Shown here piece by piece: positions 1 to 8,078 of a stretch of 64,000 nucleotides of DNA. The notes under the pieces were generated by a model that saw nothing but the letters and a program-made list of their open reading frames with translations, searched no databases and was not told where the DNA came from. Position 1 is the first letter of the stretch; every line of letters starts with the position of its first letter. Source of the DNA: JAVBLP01 sp052034625 (lineage in GTDB: Bacteria; Elusimicrobiota; Endomicrobiia; Endomicrobiales; Endomicrobiaceae); assembly GCA_052034625.1 (NCBI GenBank), contig JBPOII010000006.1:186001-250000 (forward strand), written 5' to 3'. The translations under genes were made by a program, and so were the position numbers.

Positions 1-198
1 GTTAACTTTCTCGCTTATTCTTTTTTGCGCCGAAATTTCCGCTTGTTTTAAAGTTTTGCCTTTCCCTACAGCCGTTATGAATCTTTCTTCAGAATAAGCA
101 ATATTTTTTTCCGTTTTTACCCACTGCGGCAAAGCTGCAAAAACCGAAATTGAAAAATGAAAACTAATAAACACTGTTAAAATAATTTTTCTATTCAT
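1..198 (-). CDS. LPP20-family envelope protein, N-terminal part (cut by window edge)
   Basis: Only the first 66 codons are inside the window. The protein begins with a clear signal peptide (MNRKIILTVF... ending VFA at about residue 21) followed by a PQWV segment and then the motif FITAVGKGKTLKQAE with an alternating Ala-rich helix. That order (PxWV, then a VGxG-x-TL-x-xA stretch) is the hallmark of LPP20/COG3018-type envelope proteins. No lipobox cysteine is visible, so it may be periplasmic rather than lipid-anchored. Its ATG overlaps the stop of the upstream gene by 8 nt, so the two are probably translationally coupled. Family assignment comes from motif recognition; the C-terminal part is not seen. 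Confidence 0.7.
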   Translation of the reverse strand, partial: MNRKIILTVFISFHFSISVFAALPQWVKTEKNIAYSEERFITAVGKGKTLKQAEISAQKRISEKVN

Positions 199-1636
199 AA
201 GCACTTCTCAAAACAACAAAGTTTTTTTTGCCCTCTTTTATTTCCAACTCTATTTCTCGAGTTGTTATTGTCTGACCGTCTAAACTCATAAAATTGATCG
301 TTACTTCATTCATACCGGCGGGCAGATATATTCTGCTCATCAAAATTTTTTCAGGCAATGTATTCCACCCTCTCTTATCTGCCGTATCAGAAAGAGAATT
401 ATATATATTAAAAGCTATCTGTGTTAAATCACCCCATCCGGAATAATTGGTACTATCATCAACCATTTTGACAACACTCTTTCCAAGTGCATATTTTACA
501 GCCGCTCTTGCAAGAGTTTTAGAATAGATCTTACTTATTTCATTATCAAGCGTCTTTTGAGCAATCTGTCCAAGATCCTGAGCTATATAAGAATAACTCT
601 TTCCTTGTGACGTATCAGCATAAAATGAGTGTATAAGGTTAGGGATAAATTTATATTTTGGGAAAGCCACTTTAACATAGTCTTGAGCATATACTGATAT
701 ATTTATAGACCTGGCTTTTTCGAAATCTCTTGCTTCTTTTTCATCATCCACTTCAACTTGATCTATATATAACCATATATCAGAAAGAATGAATTCTAAA
801 ACATTATCTATCTTCTTTGGAATATAGCCATTGTAGACAATGAACACACATTCGCCATAACCCTCCGGTATTATGCTTTTATTTGCTGAAGGATAATCCT
901 TTTTTATTTCATCGGCACGCTCTCTCATCCCAAGATTTAAAGCACTTGTATAAGCATCGTTTATAAGATCTTTTGGAACTGTAATTAAAGCCAAGCCTTT
1001 CTTATAAGCATTAAGAGCAAGATAATACGAAATATGTGCATCATTTAAATATCCGCCTGCTTCATATACAAGACCCATAAAATAACGTATAAAGCCATCA
1101 TCCTTATAGTAATTTTTATTATTTTTATTTGCAGCAAAAATTTTAAACATAGTATCTGCCTGTCTGGCTTCAACTACCGCTTCATCAATTTTATCAAGCA
1201 GAATATAATTTATAGCCTCAAAAACTGTTATATGAACACGTTCAAAATCCTGTCCGTAATACGGTATTGTCATATCATTAAACACCATGCTTGCCGCACC
1301 CGCACTAACACTTTTTTGATAATATTCATCAAATTTTATTTTGGCAAGTTCGAAATTTTTATTACTAATCTCATACTCTTTTGCTAATTGATTTACCATA
1401 CCGGCATCAAGATAGAACATAAGAATATTTTTCTTTCCATATTTCTTTTTTGATTTGTTTATTTGCTCTGCAGCGGCGGCATAATCCTGCATATCCAATC
1501 TCTGTTTAAGATCGGAATGGTGTTTTGCCATATTGGAAGCGCATCCCCCTGTCATGATCATTATCATAAACAATGATAATAAAATGATAAAGGGATGCGC
1601 TTTAAATAATTCGGATCTCTTTCCTGCAAGCTGCAT
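191..1636 (-). CDS. COG3014-like lipoprotein of the LpoB cluster
   Basis: A 481-residue exported protein whose hydrophobic N-terminus ends in the lipobox-like sequence MTGGC (Cys32), which predicts lipid anchoring. The first half (about 40-250) looks like TPR-type helical hairpins (for example the DYAAAAEQINKSKKKYG stretch); the second half is mixed and contains a VFIVYNGYIPKK segment. This matches the uncharacterised COG3014 family, which I know mainly from its habit of sitting beside lpoB and LPP20-like genes, as it does here. It starts 2 nt after the lpoB stop and runs 8 nt into the next gene, so the three form one translational unit. The function is unknown; a role in cell-wall synthesis or outer-membrane maintenance is inferred only from its neighbours. 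Confidence 0.75.
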   Translation of the reverse strand: MQLAGKRSELFKAHPFIILLSLFMIMIMTGGCASNMAKHHSDLKQRLDMQDYAAAAEQINKSKKKYGKKNILMFYLDAGMVNQLAKEYEISNKNFELAKIKFDEYYQKSVSAGAASMVFNDMTIPYYGQDFERVHITVFEAINYILLDKIDEAVVEARQADTMFKIFAANKNNKNYYKDDGFIRYFMGLVYEAGGYLNDAHISYYLALNAYKKGLALITVPKDLINDAYTSALNLGMRERADEIKKDYPSANKSIIPEGYGECVFIVYNGYIPKKIDNVLEFILSDIWLYIDQVEVDDEKEARDFEKARSINISVYAQDYVKVAFPKYKFIPNLIHSFYADTSQGKSYSYIAQDLGQIAQKTLDNEISKIYSKTLARAAVKYALGKSVVKMVDDSTNYSGWGDLTQIAFNIYNSLSDTADKRGWNTLPEKILMSRIYLPAGMNEVTINFMSLDGQTITTREIELEIKEGKKNFVVLRSAYE

Positions 1637-1638
1637 AT

Positions 1639-2247
1639 TTATACTTTATATTTTTTTCTCGCAACAACTTTTTTTATCTGTTTTTGCCCTATCCATACTT
1701 TTTCATTATTGGCCAAATCTATCAACTCTAATTCGATCTGATAATATTTGAGTTCTGCACCGCTTTTCTGATCAAATATTGAGTTTATCTGTCCCTTTAT
1801 CATAAAATCGGCACCGGTTTCCTGTCCGGGAGCTTTTGCTGTATCAGGTCTGGCATGTATTGCCTGATCTTCTCTTTCATCTCTTATTTCAGTTCTCTGT
1901 TCACTTGAGGCCACCATTACAGCTTTTCCTGAATCTATAAGTGCTATCTCTAAATCCTTAATAAAAGTTTCTGTAGTTATATGCTCCTCTGTCTTATTTA
2001 GAACTTGTCCGACAATAATTCTAGGCTTTTTTCCGTGTTGAGCGACAAAAACTTCAACCCATGGTCTTCCAAGTGCTTCTGAGATCATAGCTTCTGAAAC
2101 TTGGCGTGAATCAGTATCATTCCAGTTTCCGCTTAAATCTATCTCTTCGGAAGGATCAACTCTTGTTACCTGCGCACCTGAACAGGCGAAAAGAGATGCT
2201 CCTAAAAAACCTGCAATGAGATAAACGGCAATTTTCTTTAAATTCAT
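1639..2247 (-). CDS. lpoB: LpoB-family penicillin-binding protein activator lipoprotein
   Basis: A 202-residue lipoprotein. The signal peptide ends in the lipobox LFAC (Cys22). The mature part carries the LpoB family signature: a DLSGNWNDTDSR segment near residue 37, then KPRIIVGQV, an ALIDSGKAV stretch, ETGADFMIKGQI and EKVWIGQKQIKK near the C-terminus. In Enterobacteria LpoB is an outer-membrane lipoprotein that reaches through the periplasm to activate the peptidoglycan polymerase PBP1b; more distant members are assigned by similarity and their partner is unproven. A good ribosome site (AGGAG) precedes the ATG. It heads the cluster with the COG3014-like and LPP20-like genes. No class A PBP gene is visible in the window. 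Confidence 0.85.
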   Translation of the reverse strand: MNLKKIAVYLIAGFLGASLFACSGAQVTRVDPSEEIDLSGNWNDTDSRQVSEAMISEALGRPWVEVFVAQHGKKPRIIVGQVLNKTEEHITTETFIKDLEIALIDSGKAVMVASSEQRTEIRDEREDQAIHARPDTAKAPGQETGADFMIKGQINSIFDQKSGAELKYYQIELELIDLANNEKVWIGQKQIKKVVARKKYKV

Positions 2248-2256
2248 TTTAATCTC

Positions 2257-3417
2257 CTATTTTTGTGGTATAACTTTTTTAAATTTTCTTTTCCCTGCCT
2301 GTAAAATAAACGGTTCTTCGGATTTTATTTCAAAATCCGCTTCAACTTTCTGTGAATCTATTTTAACGCCGCCCTGCTCTATAAGTCTTCTGGCTTCATT
2401 CTTACTTGAAACCATTTTACTCTCTGCCAATAAATCCGAGAGTTTGATAGACGGATTTTTTAGAATATACTCTTCTATATCATCGGGAATATCTTTTTTC
2501 GCAAAAACTTTTTCGAACTCTTCTTTTGCTTTCATTGCTTCTTCTTTTCCATTATATTTTTCCGTTATTTCCTGAGCAAGCGCAAGTTTTGCTTCTTTAG
2601 GATGCATAGCTTTAACGGCTTTAATGTCAGCCTGTGTCAGAAGTTCATAGTATTTATACATCATTTCATCCGATATAGACATTATCTTGCCAAACATATC
2701 TTTCGGCTTATCGTTCAAAGCTATATAATTATTGTAAGATTTGGACATTTTTCTTACACCGTCTGTACCTTCAAGAAGCGGCATAGTGATAACTACTTGC
2801 GGTTCCTGTCCATAATCTCTCTGTATCTCTCTTCCAAGAAGTAAATTGAATTTCTGATCATTGCCTCCAAACTCTATATCAGCTTTTAATTCAACTGAAT
2901 CATAAGCCTGAAGAAGCGGATATAAAAACTCCACTATGCTTATGGGTTTATCCTCTTTATACCTTTTCTCGAAATCATCTCTTACAAGCATTTGTGCAAC
3001 TGTACATTTTCCAGCAAGCTGTAAAAGTCCGGAAATTCCAAGAGCATTAAGCCATTTGCTGTTATAAACGATTTCTGTTTTATCCTTATCCAATATCTTA
3101 AAAACCTGCTCTGTATAAGTTTTTACATTTCTTGCAATTTGTTCATCGGTCATCATAGGACGGGTTTCTGAACGTCCGGAAGGATCTCCTATTTTTGCAG
3201 TAAAATCACCAATCAAAAAAACAACTTGATGCCCCAAATCCTGAAAAACTTTAAGTTTATTAAGAACTACAGTATGTCCTAAATGCAGGTCCGGAGATGT
3301 AGGATCAGCTCCAAGTTTTACTCTTAATTTTTTTCCGGAGGCAAGCTTTTTTTCAAGGTCTTCAATCCCTATAATCTCATTAGTGCCCCTCTTAATCAAT
3401 TCCAAATCTTCTTTCAT
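2257..3417 (-). CDS. tyrS: Tyrosine-tRNA ligase
   Basis: Charges tRNA-Tyr with tyrosine in the cytoplasm. The class I signature HLGH is at residues 45-48 and KMSKS at 223-227 (within RKMSKSYNNY). A C-terminal S4 RNA-binding domain covers about residues 325-386 (it begins around KLSDLLAESKMV). The length of 386 and the LGADPTSPDLHLGH context point to the longer bacterial TyrRS group (TyrZ-like) rather than the E. coli type. The start is supported by an AGGAA ribosome site. It lies 17 nt after pfkA codes out, and 9 nt separate its stop from the lpoB start, so it is probably transcribed with both. Confidence 0.97.
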   Translation of the reverse strand: MKEDLELIKRGTNEIIGIEDLEKKLASGKKLRVKLGADPTSPDLHLGHTVVLNKLKVFQDLGHQVVFLIGDFTAKIGDPSGRSETRPMMTDEQIARNVKTYTEQVFKILDKDKTEIVYNSKWLNALGISGLLQLAGKCTVAQMLVRDDFEKRYKEDKPISIVEFLYPLLQAYDSVELKADIEFGGNDQKFNLLLGREIQRDYGQEPQVVITMPLLEGTDGVRKMSKSYNNYIALNDKPKDMFGKIMSISDEMMYKYYELLTQADIKAVKAMHPKEAKLALAQEITEKYNGKEEAMKAKEEFEKVFAKKDIPDDIEEYILKNPSIKLSDLLAESKMVSSKNEARRLIEQGGVKIDSQKVEADFEIKSEEPFILQAGKRKFKKVIPQK

Positions 3418-3434
3418 CAGTATTATTTCCTTTT

Positions 3435-4397
3435 TTATATAGATAAATTTCTAAGTACTTTCAATTCTTTTTCATTAAATTTCTTTTCGAATTTCATTGC
3501 CTGGCTGATAGGAATAGAGGAAATCTTACCATTAGTTATTCCTACAAGCTGGTTATACTTCTTTTTATTAAACAGATCCATAGCCGCATAACCGAATTTT
3601 GATGCAAGTATTCTTGTCCTTGCGGTAGGTCTGCCTCCTCTTTGTATATATCCTAAATTACTTACCCTCACTTCAAGCCCGGTCATCTTCTCTATTTTTT
3701 TTGCAAAATCGGCTGAAGAACCGCATCCTTCGGCAAAAGCTATTATTTCCGATGTCTTGCCTCTTTCTTTTCCCTTGGTAAGTTCTTCAGAAATCTTTTT
3801 CATATCAAAATTTATTTCAGGAACAATAATAAATTCACATCCCGCCGCAAGTCCGACATCAAGAGTTAAAAAACCATGTTCTCTTCCCATAACTTCTACT
3901 ACAAATATTCTGTCATGGCTTGTTGCCGTATCTCTTATTTTGTCTATAGCTTCAACAGCTGTATTAAGCGCGGTATCATAACCAATGGTTTCATCTGTAC
4001 CGTAAATATCATTATCTATTGAAGCCGGAATGCTTATAACTTTTACACCATGTTTTGACATCGCATTTCCTGCCGCTAAAGAACCGTCGCCGCCGATAAT
4101 GATAAGCCCGCTTAAATCCAATTCTTTTATAGTTTTAATAGCTCTATTCATACCGGTTTTCGTTTTCATTTCAGGAGATCTGCCTGTATGAAGAATAGTC
4201 CCTCCGGTATTTATTATACCGCTGACCGAACGCAATGTAAGTTCTATAAATTCATCGTTGAGAAGTCCTTTAAAACCCCTTCTTATTCCGATAATCTGGT
4301 ATCCTAATGAAATTCCATACCTTGTTACAGCTCTTACGGCTGCATTCATTCCCGGAGCATCGCCGCCGGAAGTTATTATACCCACTCTTTTTGCCAT
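3435..4397 (-). CDS. pfkA: 6-phosphofructokinase
   Basis: Phosphorylates fructose 6-phosphate to fructose 1,6-bisphosphate. With the start chosen here (GGAG ribosome site 7 nt before the ATG of MAKRVG; the longer frame begins at a TTG inside that site) the protein has 320 residues, normal for a short PFK. GGDAPGMN (11-18), GGDGS (102-106) and SIDND (126-130, with the catalytic Asp) are present, as are GTDETIGYDTALNT, a SHDR arginine and an EVMGR motif. Gly at the GGDGS position is typical of ATP-using enzymes. The residue usually Gly (ATP type) or Lys (PPi type) just before the TIDND motif is Ala (PASIDND), so the phosphoryl donor is not fully certain. Confidence 0.94.
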   Translation of the reverse strand: MAKRVGIITSGGDAPGMNAAVRAVTRYGISLGYQIIGIRRGFKGLLNDEFIELTLRSVSGIINTGGTILHTGRSPEMKTKTGMNRAIKTIKELDLSGLIIIGGDGSLAAGNAMSKHGVKVISIPASIDNDIYGTDETIGYDTALNTAVEAIDKIRDTATSHDRIFVVEVMGREHGFLTLDVGLAAGCEFIIVPEINFDMKKISEELTKGKERGKTSEIIAFAEGCGSSADFAKKIEKMTGLEVRVSNLGYIQRGGRPTARTRILASKFGYAAMDLFNKKKYNQLVGITNGKISSIPISQAMKFEKKFNEKELKVLRNLSI

Positions 4398-4593
4398 AGC
4401 TTTCTCCAATAAAAAAAGATTGTATAGATTTTATCACTTTAATTTAATTTGAGCAAGAAAAACAGTGAATAGAAACAATTACAAAGTTATAACGACAAAA
4501 CGGCAATTATGAATTAAAGACAAGAAACAAAAGCAAAAAACAAAAATTTAAAAGACTACCTCGCTCATGAAAGAGGTAATGAAATACAAATAA

Positions 4594-4628
4594 AAAATCT
4601 CCCTCGTTTTATAAACGAGGGAGATTTT
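4594..4628 (-). terminator. Rho-independent terminator after the small beta-barrel gene
   Basis: A perfect 16-bp inverted repeat (4594-4609 and 4613-4628, core TCTCCCTCG) with a 3-nt loop, flanked by A/T runs. It starts 16 nt beyond the stop codon of the 4644-5207 gene. Confidence 0.85.
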
Positions 4629-4643
4629 AAAAATATTTATTGT

Positions 4644-5207
4644 TTAGAAACTAAATTTATATCCAACATTTAAGCCGAGCTTAGTGTATTTAATATCAGG
4701 ACCATTTTCTATTGAACCATAATAGAAAGAATACAGAGCTTCTAGCATAAGACCGGATTTAAAATCATATCCTGCTCCCAAGGCAAAATAAACGCCGCCT
4801 TTTTCTTCTATGGCTGATCCACCAGTTGCATCAATGTTAACTAATGCATTGTACCCTAAATTCCCTTTAAAATATAATTCTCTCATTTGCTCAATAGGAG
4901 TAATTTCCGCCGTCAAATAAATCGGAATATAACTAATCTTAGCATCTCCCATTCCAATACTATCAATTTTTCTTGGTATTAAAAACTCAACTCCGCCGCC
5001 GACTTTCATAATCTCCTGTACACTATACAAATATTCTCCGGCAAGATTAATACCTATGTTTGTATCAAAAGACATTGACATGCCGCCTCCGCTCATGGTG
5101 AAATCCCCCATGACGTCTAATCCGCCTTTCGCTCTGACTACTGAGTCTGCCAAAGCTGATCCACAAAAGAAAGCTAATGCCAATACTGCTAATACTGTTT
5201 TTTTCAT
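4644..5207 (-). CDS. Small outer-membrane beta-barrel protein
   Basis: A 187-residue protein with a clean Sec signal peptide (MKKTVLAVLALAFFCGSALA, cleavage after residue 20). The rest alternates polar and hydrophobic residues in short strands rich in Gly and aromatics and ends in a strand with terminal Phe (GLNVGYKFSF), the usual recognition signal for outer-membrane insertion by BAM. Size and pattern fit an 8-stranded OmpA/OmpW-like barrel. A strong ribosome site (AAGGAGAG) precedes the ATG, there is a good promoter upstream and a terminator downstream, so it is a single-gene transcript. The ligand or role cannot be read from the sequence. Confidence 0.8.
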   Translation of the reverse strand: MKKTVLAVLALAFFCGSALADSVVRAKGGLDVMGDFTMSGGGMSMSFDTNIGINLAGEYLYSVQEIMKVGGGVEFLIPRKIDSIGMGDAKISYIPIYLTAEITPIEQMRELYFKGNLGYNALVNIDATGGSAIEEKGGVYFALGAGYDFKSGLMLEALYSFYYGSIENGPDIKYTKLGLNVGYKFSF

Positions 5208-5256
5208 GTTCTCTCCTTTTTTTTATTTGACTTCCAGTACTTTGTACAACAGCCAA

Positions 5257-5285
5257 ATGTTATAATTTTTAAAAATCATTGTCAA
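5257..5285 (-). promoter_or_regulatory. Sigma-70-type promoter for the small beta-barrel gene
   Basis: On the minus strand, TTGACA (5280-5285) is followed after 17 nt by TAACAT (5257-5262). It lies about 50 nt upstream of the start codon at 5207. Confidence 0.7.
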
Positions 5286-5390
5286 TGTTTTGGAGTTTTA
5301 TTTAATCTAATCCGACAGAAAATGCAGTTAATAAAGAAACTTATAACGGCAATTAAAAATGACGAATTTCTTTACGTATCTATAAATAAA

Positions 5391-5421
5391 AAGCGGGACA
5401 GGCATAAAACCTGTCCCGCTT
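5391..5421 (-). terminator. Rho-independent terminator after the 408-residue porin-like gene
   Basis: A 12-bp perfect stem (5391-5402 and 5410-5421; AAGCGGGACAGG arm) with a 7-nt loop, followed on the minus strand by a T-rich tail. It starts 20 nt after the stop codon at 5442. Confidence 0.88.
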
Positions 5422-5441
5422 TCTGGTATATAAACTTCTTA

Positions 5442-6668
5442 TTAGAATTTATATGTTAAGCCTGCCTGCACTGTTGAAGAGTCACGGTTGCCGGTACTGT
5501 TATTGCCGAACCTGTGTCCGATACCGCCGAATAATTCAACATTTTTTGAATATGCATATTTAGCTGTTACATCCATTTCATTATATGCATCCCAATTACC
5601 GTCTCTCGGGCCAAAGTTGAAAAAGTCAAAGCTCAAAATAAGCTTTTCAATTTTCGCATAATCAACACCGAGATTGATCATTTGAATATCATTATACATC
5701 ATTATAACACCAGGACTTTCTATTAAACCGGGCTGATAATTGGAAAAAGCAAAAAATGTTTTTGTAAAGAAGAAAGAATCTAAGCCGCCTGCAAGCAAAT
5801 AAGTCGCTCTGGGAGTAACTTTTGCACTTTTAATATTATAAGAAGCATCAAACTTTATCAAATTTGTATTTGCTGCCTCATTGCTGAAAATTTCATTGCC
5901 GCCAAAATTTTTCGCAAATTCAACGGATGCTTTAAAATCATCAATTTTAAATGTCGGTTTCACGCCAAAGACCGTATAATTTGGAACAGGAGCAACAGCT
6001 AAGTTTTCAACATTATATAAATATGCTTGGGCATCAAAATATTCTGCAAAATTAAGGTATTTGAAATCTCCGCCAATCAAAACTGAATTTCCACTTATAT
6101 CGTTATTAGCGAAAATACCGTAAACCAAATTTGCTTTTATATTGTCTTTTTCATAATAAGCTGTTACGGCATCCAATGAAGTTATGGTTGGATCAAAAGA
6201 TACAGCAGCAACCAAAGAAGGAAGTAGAGGCTGATAGCGTCTTATTCCGACATACAATATAGGGCTGCCTTCATCACCATAATACTGGCGGCCGACTTTC
6301 AATTTCAAACCTTCAATATCAAAAAGTTTGCTGAAAGTTAAATTAGCTTCAACAATGGTAATTATATCAAGATATCCTCTATTTGTTGTGTTGTCTGCTA
6401 CTGTCCTTCCGTTTACATTTCTTTCACCCCATACAAAAGAGTAACCTAATGCAACTGTTGCACTAACATCTTTAAGAACATCAGCAGTGAATCCCAATAT
6501 TGTATATCCTGATGTCCCGCCGAAATTATTGTCAGGACAATTCTCATAAGTATAACCCATCAAAGAACCTTCACCGAAAAGTTTGAAGTTTTTTATAGAG
6601 ACTTCCTGTGCGAAAGCTGATGTTGCAAATAATGCTAAAACTGTTGCTAATGCAAATATTTTTTTCAT
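5442..6668 (-). CDS. Outer-membrane porin-like beta-barrel protein
   Basis: A 408-residue exported protein: signal peptide MKKIFALATVLALFATSAFA, then repeated amphipathic strands separated by Asn/Gly/Asp turns, ending in VQAGLTYKF with the C-terminal Phe of outer-membrane barrels. The length suits a 16-strand porin. No close family could be named from sequence alone; residues around 90-140 (IEGLKLKVGRQYYGDEG) resemble the strand-turn pattern in general and carbohydrate porins. It is monocistronic, with its own terminator and a promoter region containing a duplicated -35 element. Substrate unknown. Confidence 0.8.
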   Translation of the reverse strand: MKKIFALATVLALFATSAFAQEVSIKNFKLFGEGSLMGYTYENCPDNNFGGTSGYTILGFTADVLKDVSATVALGYSFVWGERNVNGRTVADNTTNRGYLDIITIVEANLTFSKLFDIEGLKLKVGRQYYGDEGSPILYVGIRRYQPLLPSLVAAVSFDPTITSLDAVTAYYEKDNIKANLVYGIFANNDISGNSVLIGGDFKYLNFAEYFDAQAYLYNVENLAVAPVPNYTVFGVKPTFKIDDFKASVEFAKNFGGNEIFSNEAANTNLIKFDASYNIKSAKVTPRATYLLAGGLDSFFFTKTFFAFSNYQPGLIESPGVIMMYNDIQMINLGVDYAKIEKLILSFDFFNFGPRDGNWDAYNEMDVTAKYAYSKNVELFGGIGHRFGNNSTGNRDSSTVQAGLTYKF

Positions 6669-6772
6669 TTAAAATTAACCCCTTTTATTTTATTTCTTTA
6701 TAAACACTAAACTAAAAAACCGATTCCTCCTTTTTGAAATTGTTTATTGGTATATAAATAAACCATATTTTA

Positions 6773-6804
6773 TTTTTATTGTCAAGAATTTTTATTGTCA
6801 AGAA
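6773..6804 (-). promoter_or_regulatory. Tandem 16-bp duplication carrying two TTGACA boxes upstream of the porin-like gene
   Basis: Two perfect head-to-tail copies of a 16-bp unit occupy 6773-6788 and 6789-6804. Read on the minus strand each copy contains TTGACA (6796-6801 and 6780-6785). The inner box has only weak -10 candidates 17-19 nt downstream (TTTATT or TATTTA near 6755-6762). The arrangement is directly visible; promoter activity is inferred. Confidence 0.45.
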
Positions 6805-6912
6805 TGTTTAAACATTAAAAATGATATGATTTTACATTCATTTTTATCTTTTTAGATTATTTGCAAAATCTCTTAAAATATAGTATCTTAAATAAAAAAA
6901 TTTGGAGGGCAA

Positions 6913-7659
6913 ATGTACAAAATAGTTTTGATAAGACACGGCGAAAGTATCTGGAACAAAGAAAACAAATTTACGGGCTGGGCAGATGTCGGTTTGTCTG
7001 AAAAAGGCAAAGAAGAAGCAATAAAAGCCGGACAACAGTTAAAAAAAGAAGGTTTTACTTTTGATCTGGCATATACATCAGTACTTAAAAGAGCAATAAA
7101 AACTTTATGGACCGTTATGGATAATATGGATTTACATTGGATACCTGTTATAAATTCATGGAAATTGAATGAAAGACATTATGGCGCTCTTCAAGGATTA
7201 AATAAAGCCGAAACAGCCGCTAAATACGGCGAAGACCAAGTGAAAATCTGGAGAAGAAGTTATGATACTCCTCCTCCTGCTCTTGAAAAAAATGATGAAA
7301 GATTTCCGGGAAATGATCCCAGATATGCAACTCTTACCGAAAAAGAACTTCCTTTAACTGAATGTCTTAAAGATACAGTTGCAAGAGTTATACCTTTTTG
7401 GGAAAGTGAAATAGCTCCTAAAATTAAAGAAGGCAGAAAGATCATAATTGCAGCTCACGGCAACAGCTTAAGAGCTTTGGTAAAATATCTTGATAATATC
7501 AGCGATAAAGATATTGTAAACTTAAATATACCTACGGCTATGCCTTTGGTTTATGAGCTTGATGAAAATCTGAAACCTATTAAAAATTATTATATAGGCG
7601 ATCCTGAAGCTGTAAAAAAAGCTATGGAAGCTGTAGCGAATCAGGGAAAAGCGAAGTAA
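6913..7659 (+). CDS. gpmA: 2,3-bisphosphoglycerate-dependent phosphoglycerate mutase
   Basis: Interconverts 3- and 2-phosphoglycerate in glycolysis. The 248-residue length is standard for dPGM. The phosphohistidine motif LIRHGES is at residues 6-12 (catalytic His9), followed by NKFTGWADVGLSEKG, the ERHYGALQGLNK motif around residue 88 and the second catalytic His in AAHGNSLRAL around residue 184. A ribosome site (TGGAGG) sits 5 nt before the ATG. It is one of only two plus-strand genes, transcribed alone and divergent from the porin-like gene. The cofactor-dependent type is clear from the RHG signature. Confidence 0.97.
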   Translation: MYKIVLIRHGESIWNKENKFTGWADVGLSEKGKEEAIKAGQQLKKEGFTFDLAYTSVLKRAIKTLWTVMDNMDLHWIPVINSWKLNERHYGALQGLNKAETAAKYGEDQVKIWRRSYDTPPPALEKNDERFPGNDPRYATLTEKELPLTECLKDTVARVIPFWESEIAPKIKEGRKIIIAAHGNSLRALVKYLDNISDKDIVNLNIPTAMPLVYELDENLKPIKNYYIGDPEAVKKAMEAVANQGKAK

Positions 7660-7874
7660 AGACGACAGTTACGAATTACAAATGATGAATTACGAATCAA
7701 CAACAATAAAAGACAATAAAAAAACAACAGCAAAAGACAAAGAAAGGCAAAATGGATCCACGATTACAAATCTCGGGGATGACAAAAGAGTGAAGCAAGG
7801 GGCGAGGAAACAGCTATTATGAGTTAACGACAAAAGAATGTAAAAAACAAAGAAAGACAAAAAACATATCAGTA
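7660..7874. repeat. Intergenic repeat stretch after gpmA (palindromic element copy 2)
   Basis: No gene is visible. The stretch is built from short, irregular repeats of ACGAATTAC and ACAAAAGACAAAG-like words, and contains a palindromic element at 7746-7787 (arms 7756-7763 and 7773-7780, one mismatch). That 42-nt core matches the reverse complement of the element near 15157-15198 in about 37 positions, and the flanking words occur in the same order there, so both belong to one repeat family. Confidence 0.7.
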
Positions 7875-7908
7875 AAAAAACCTGCTCTTGTTTAAGAGCA
7901 GGTTTTTT
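7875..7908 (+). terminator. Rho-independent terminator after gpmA
   Basis: A 15-bp stem (7875-7889 and 7894-7908, core CCTGCTCTT) with a 4-nt loop, ending in a T run on the plus strand. It lies about 215 nt beyond gpmA, after the repeat stretch. The A-run on the other side means it could also work in reverse. Confidence 0.8.
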
Positions 7909-7926
7909 ATTGTTCTGATAAACAAA

Positions 7927-7973
7927 ATCCCCTGACCACTATCCGGCTACAATTGCCTTCTATGTCAGGGGAT
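7927..7973. other. Hairpin of unknown role between two terminators
   Basis: A perfect 10-bp inverted repeat (7927-7936 and 7964-7973, ATCCCCTGAC arm) encloses a 27-nt loop. It has no T tract and sits between the gpmA terminator and the peroxiredoxin terminator. I see no gene in it. Confidence 0.35.
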
Positions 7974-8025
7974 AATAATATACCAATGAAAGAAAATATT
8001 ATCAAGTTTTTAAATGGAAATAAAA

Positions 8026-8057
8026 AAGAAGCCCGCTGTTTAAACAGCGGGCTTCTT
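8026..8057 (-). terminator. Rho-independent terminator after the peroxiredoxin gene
   Basis: An inverted repeat with arms 8026-8038 and 8045-8057 (core GCCCGCTG) around a 6-nt loop, inside a perfect palindrome of about 40 nt with A and T runs at each end. It starts 22 nt after the stop codon at 8079 and could act in both directions. Confidence 0.88.
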
Positions 8058-8078
8058 TTTTTTCTATATTACAAAGAT

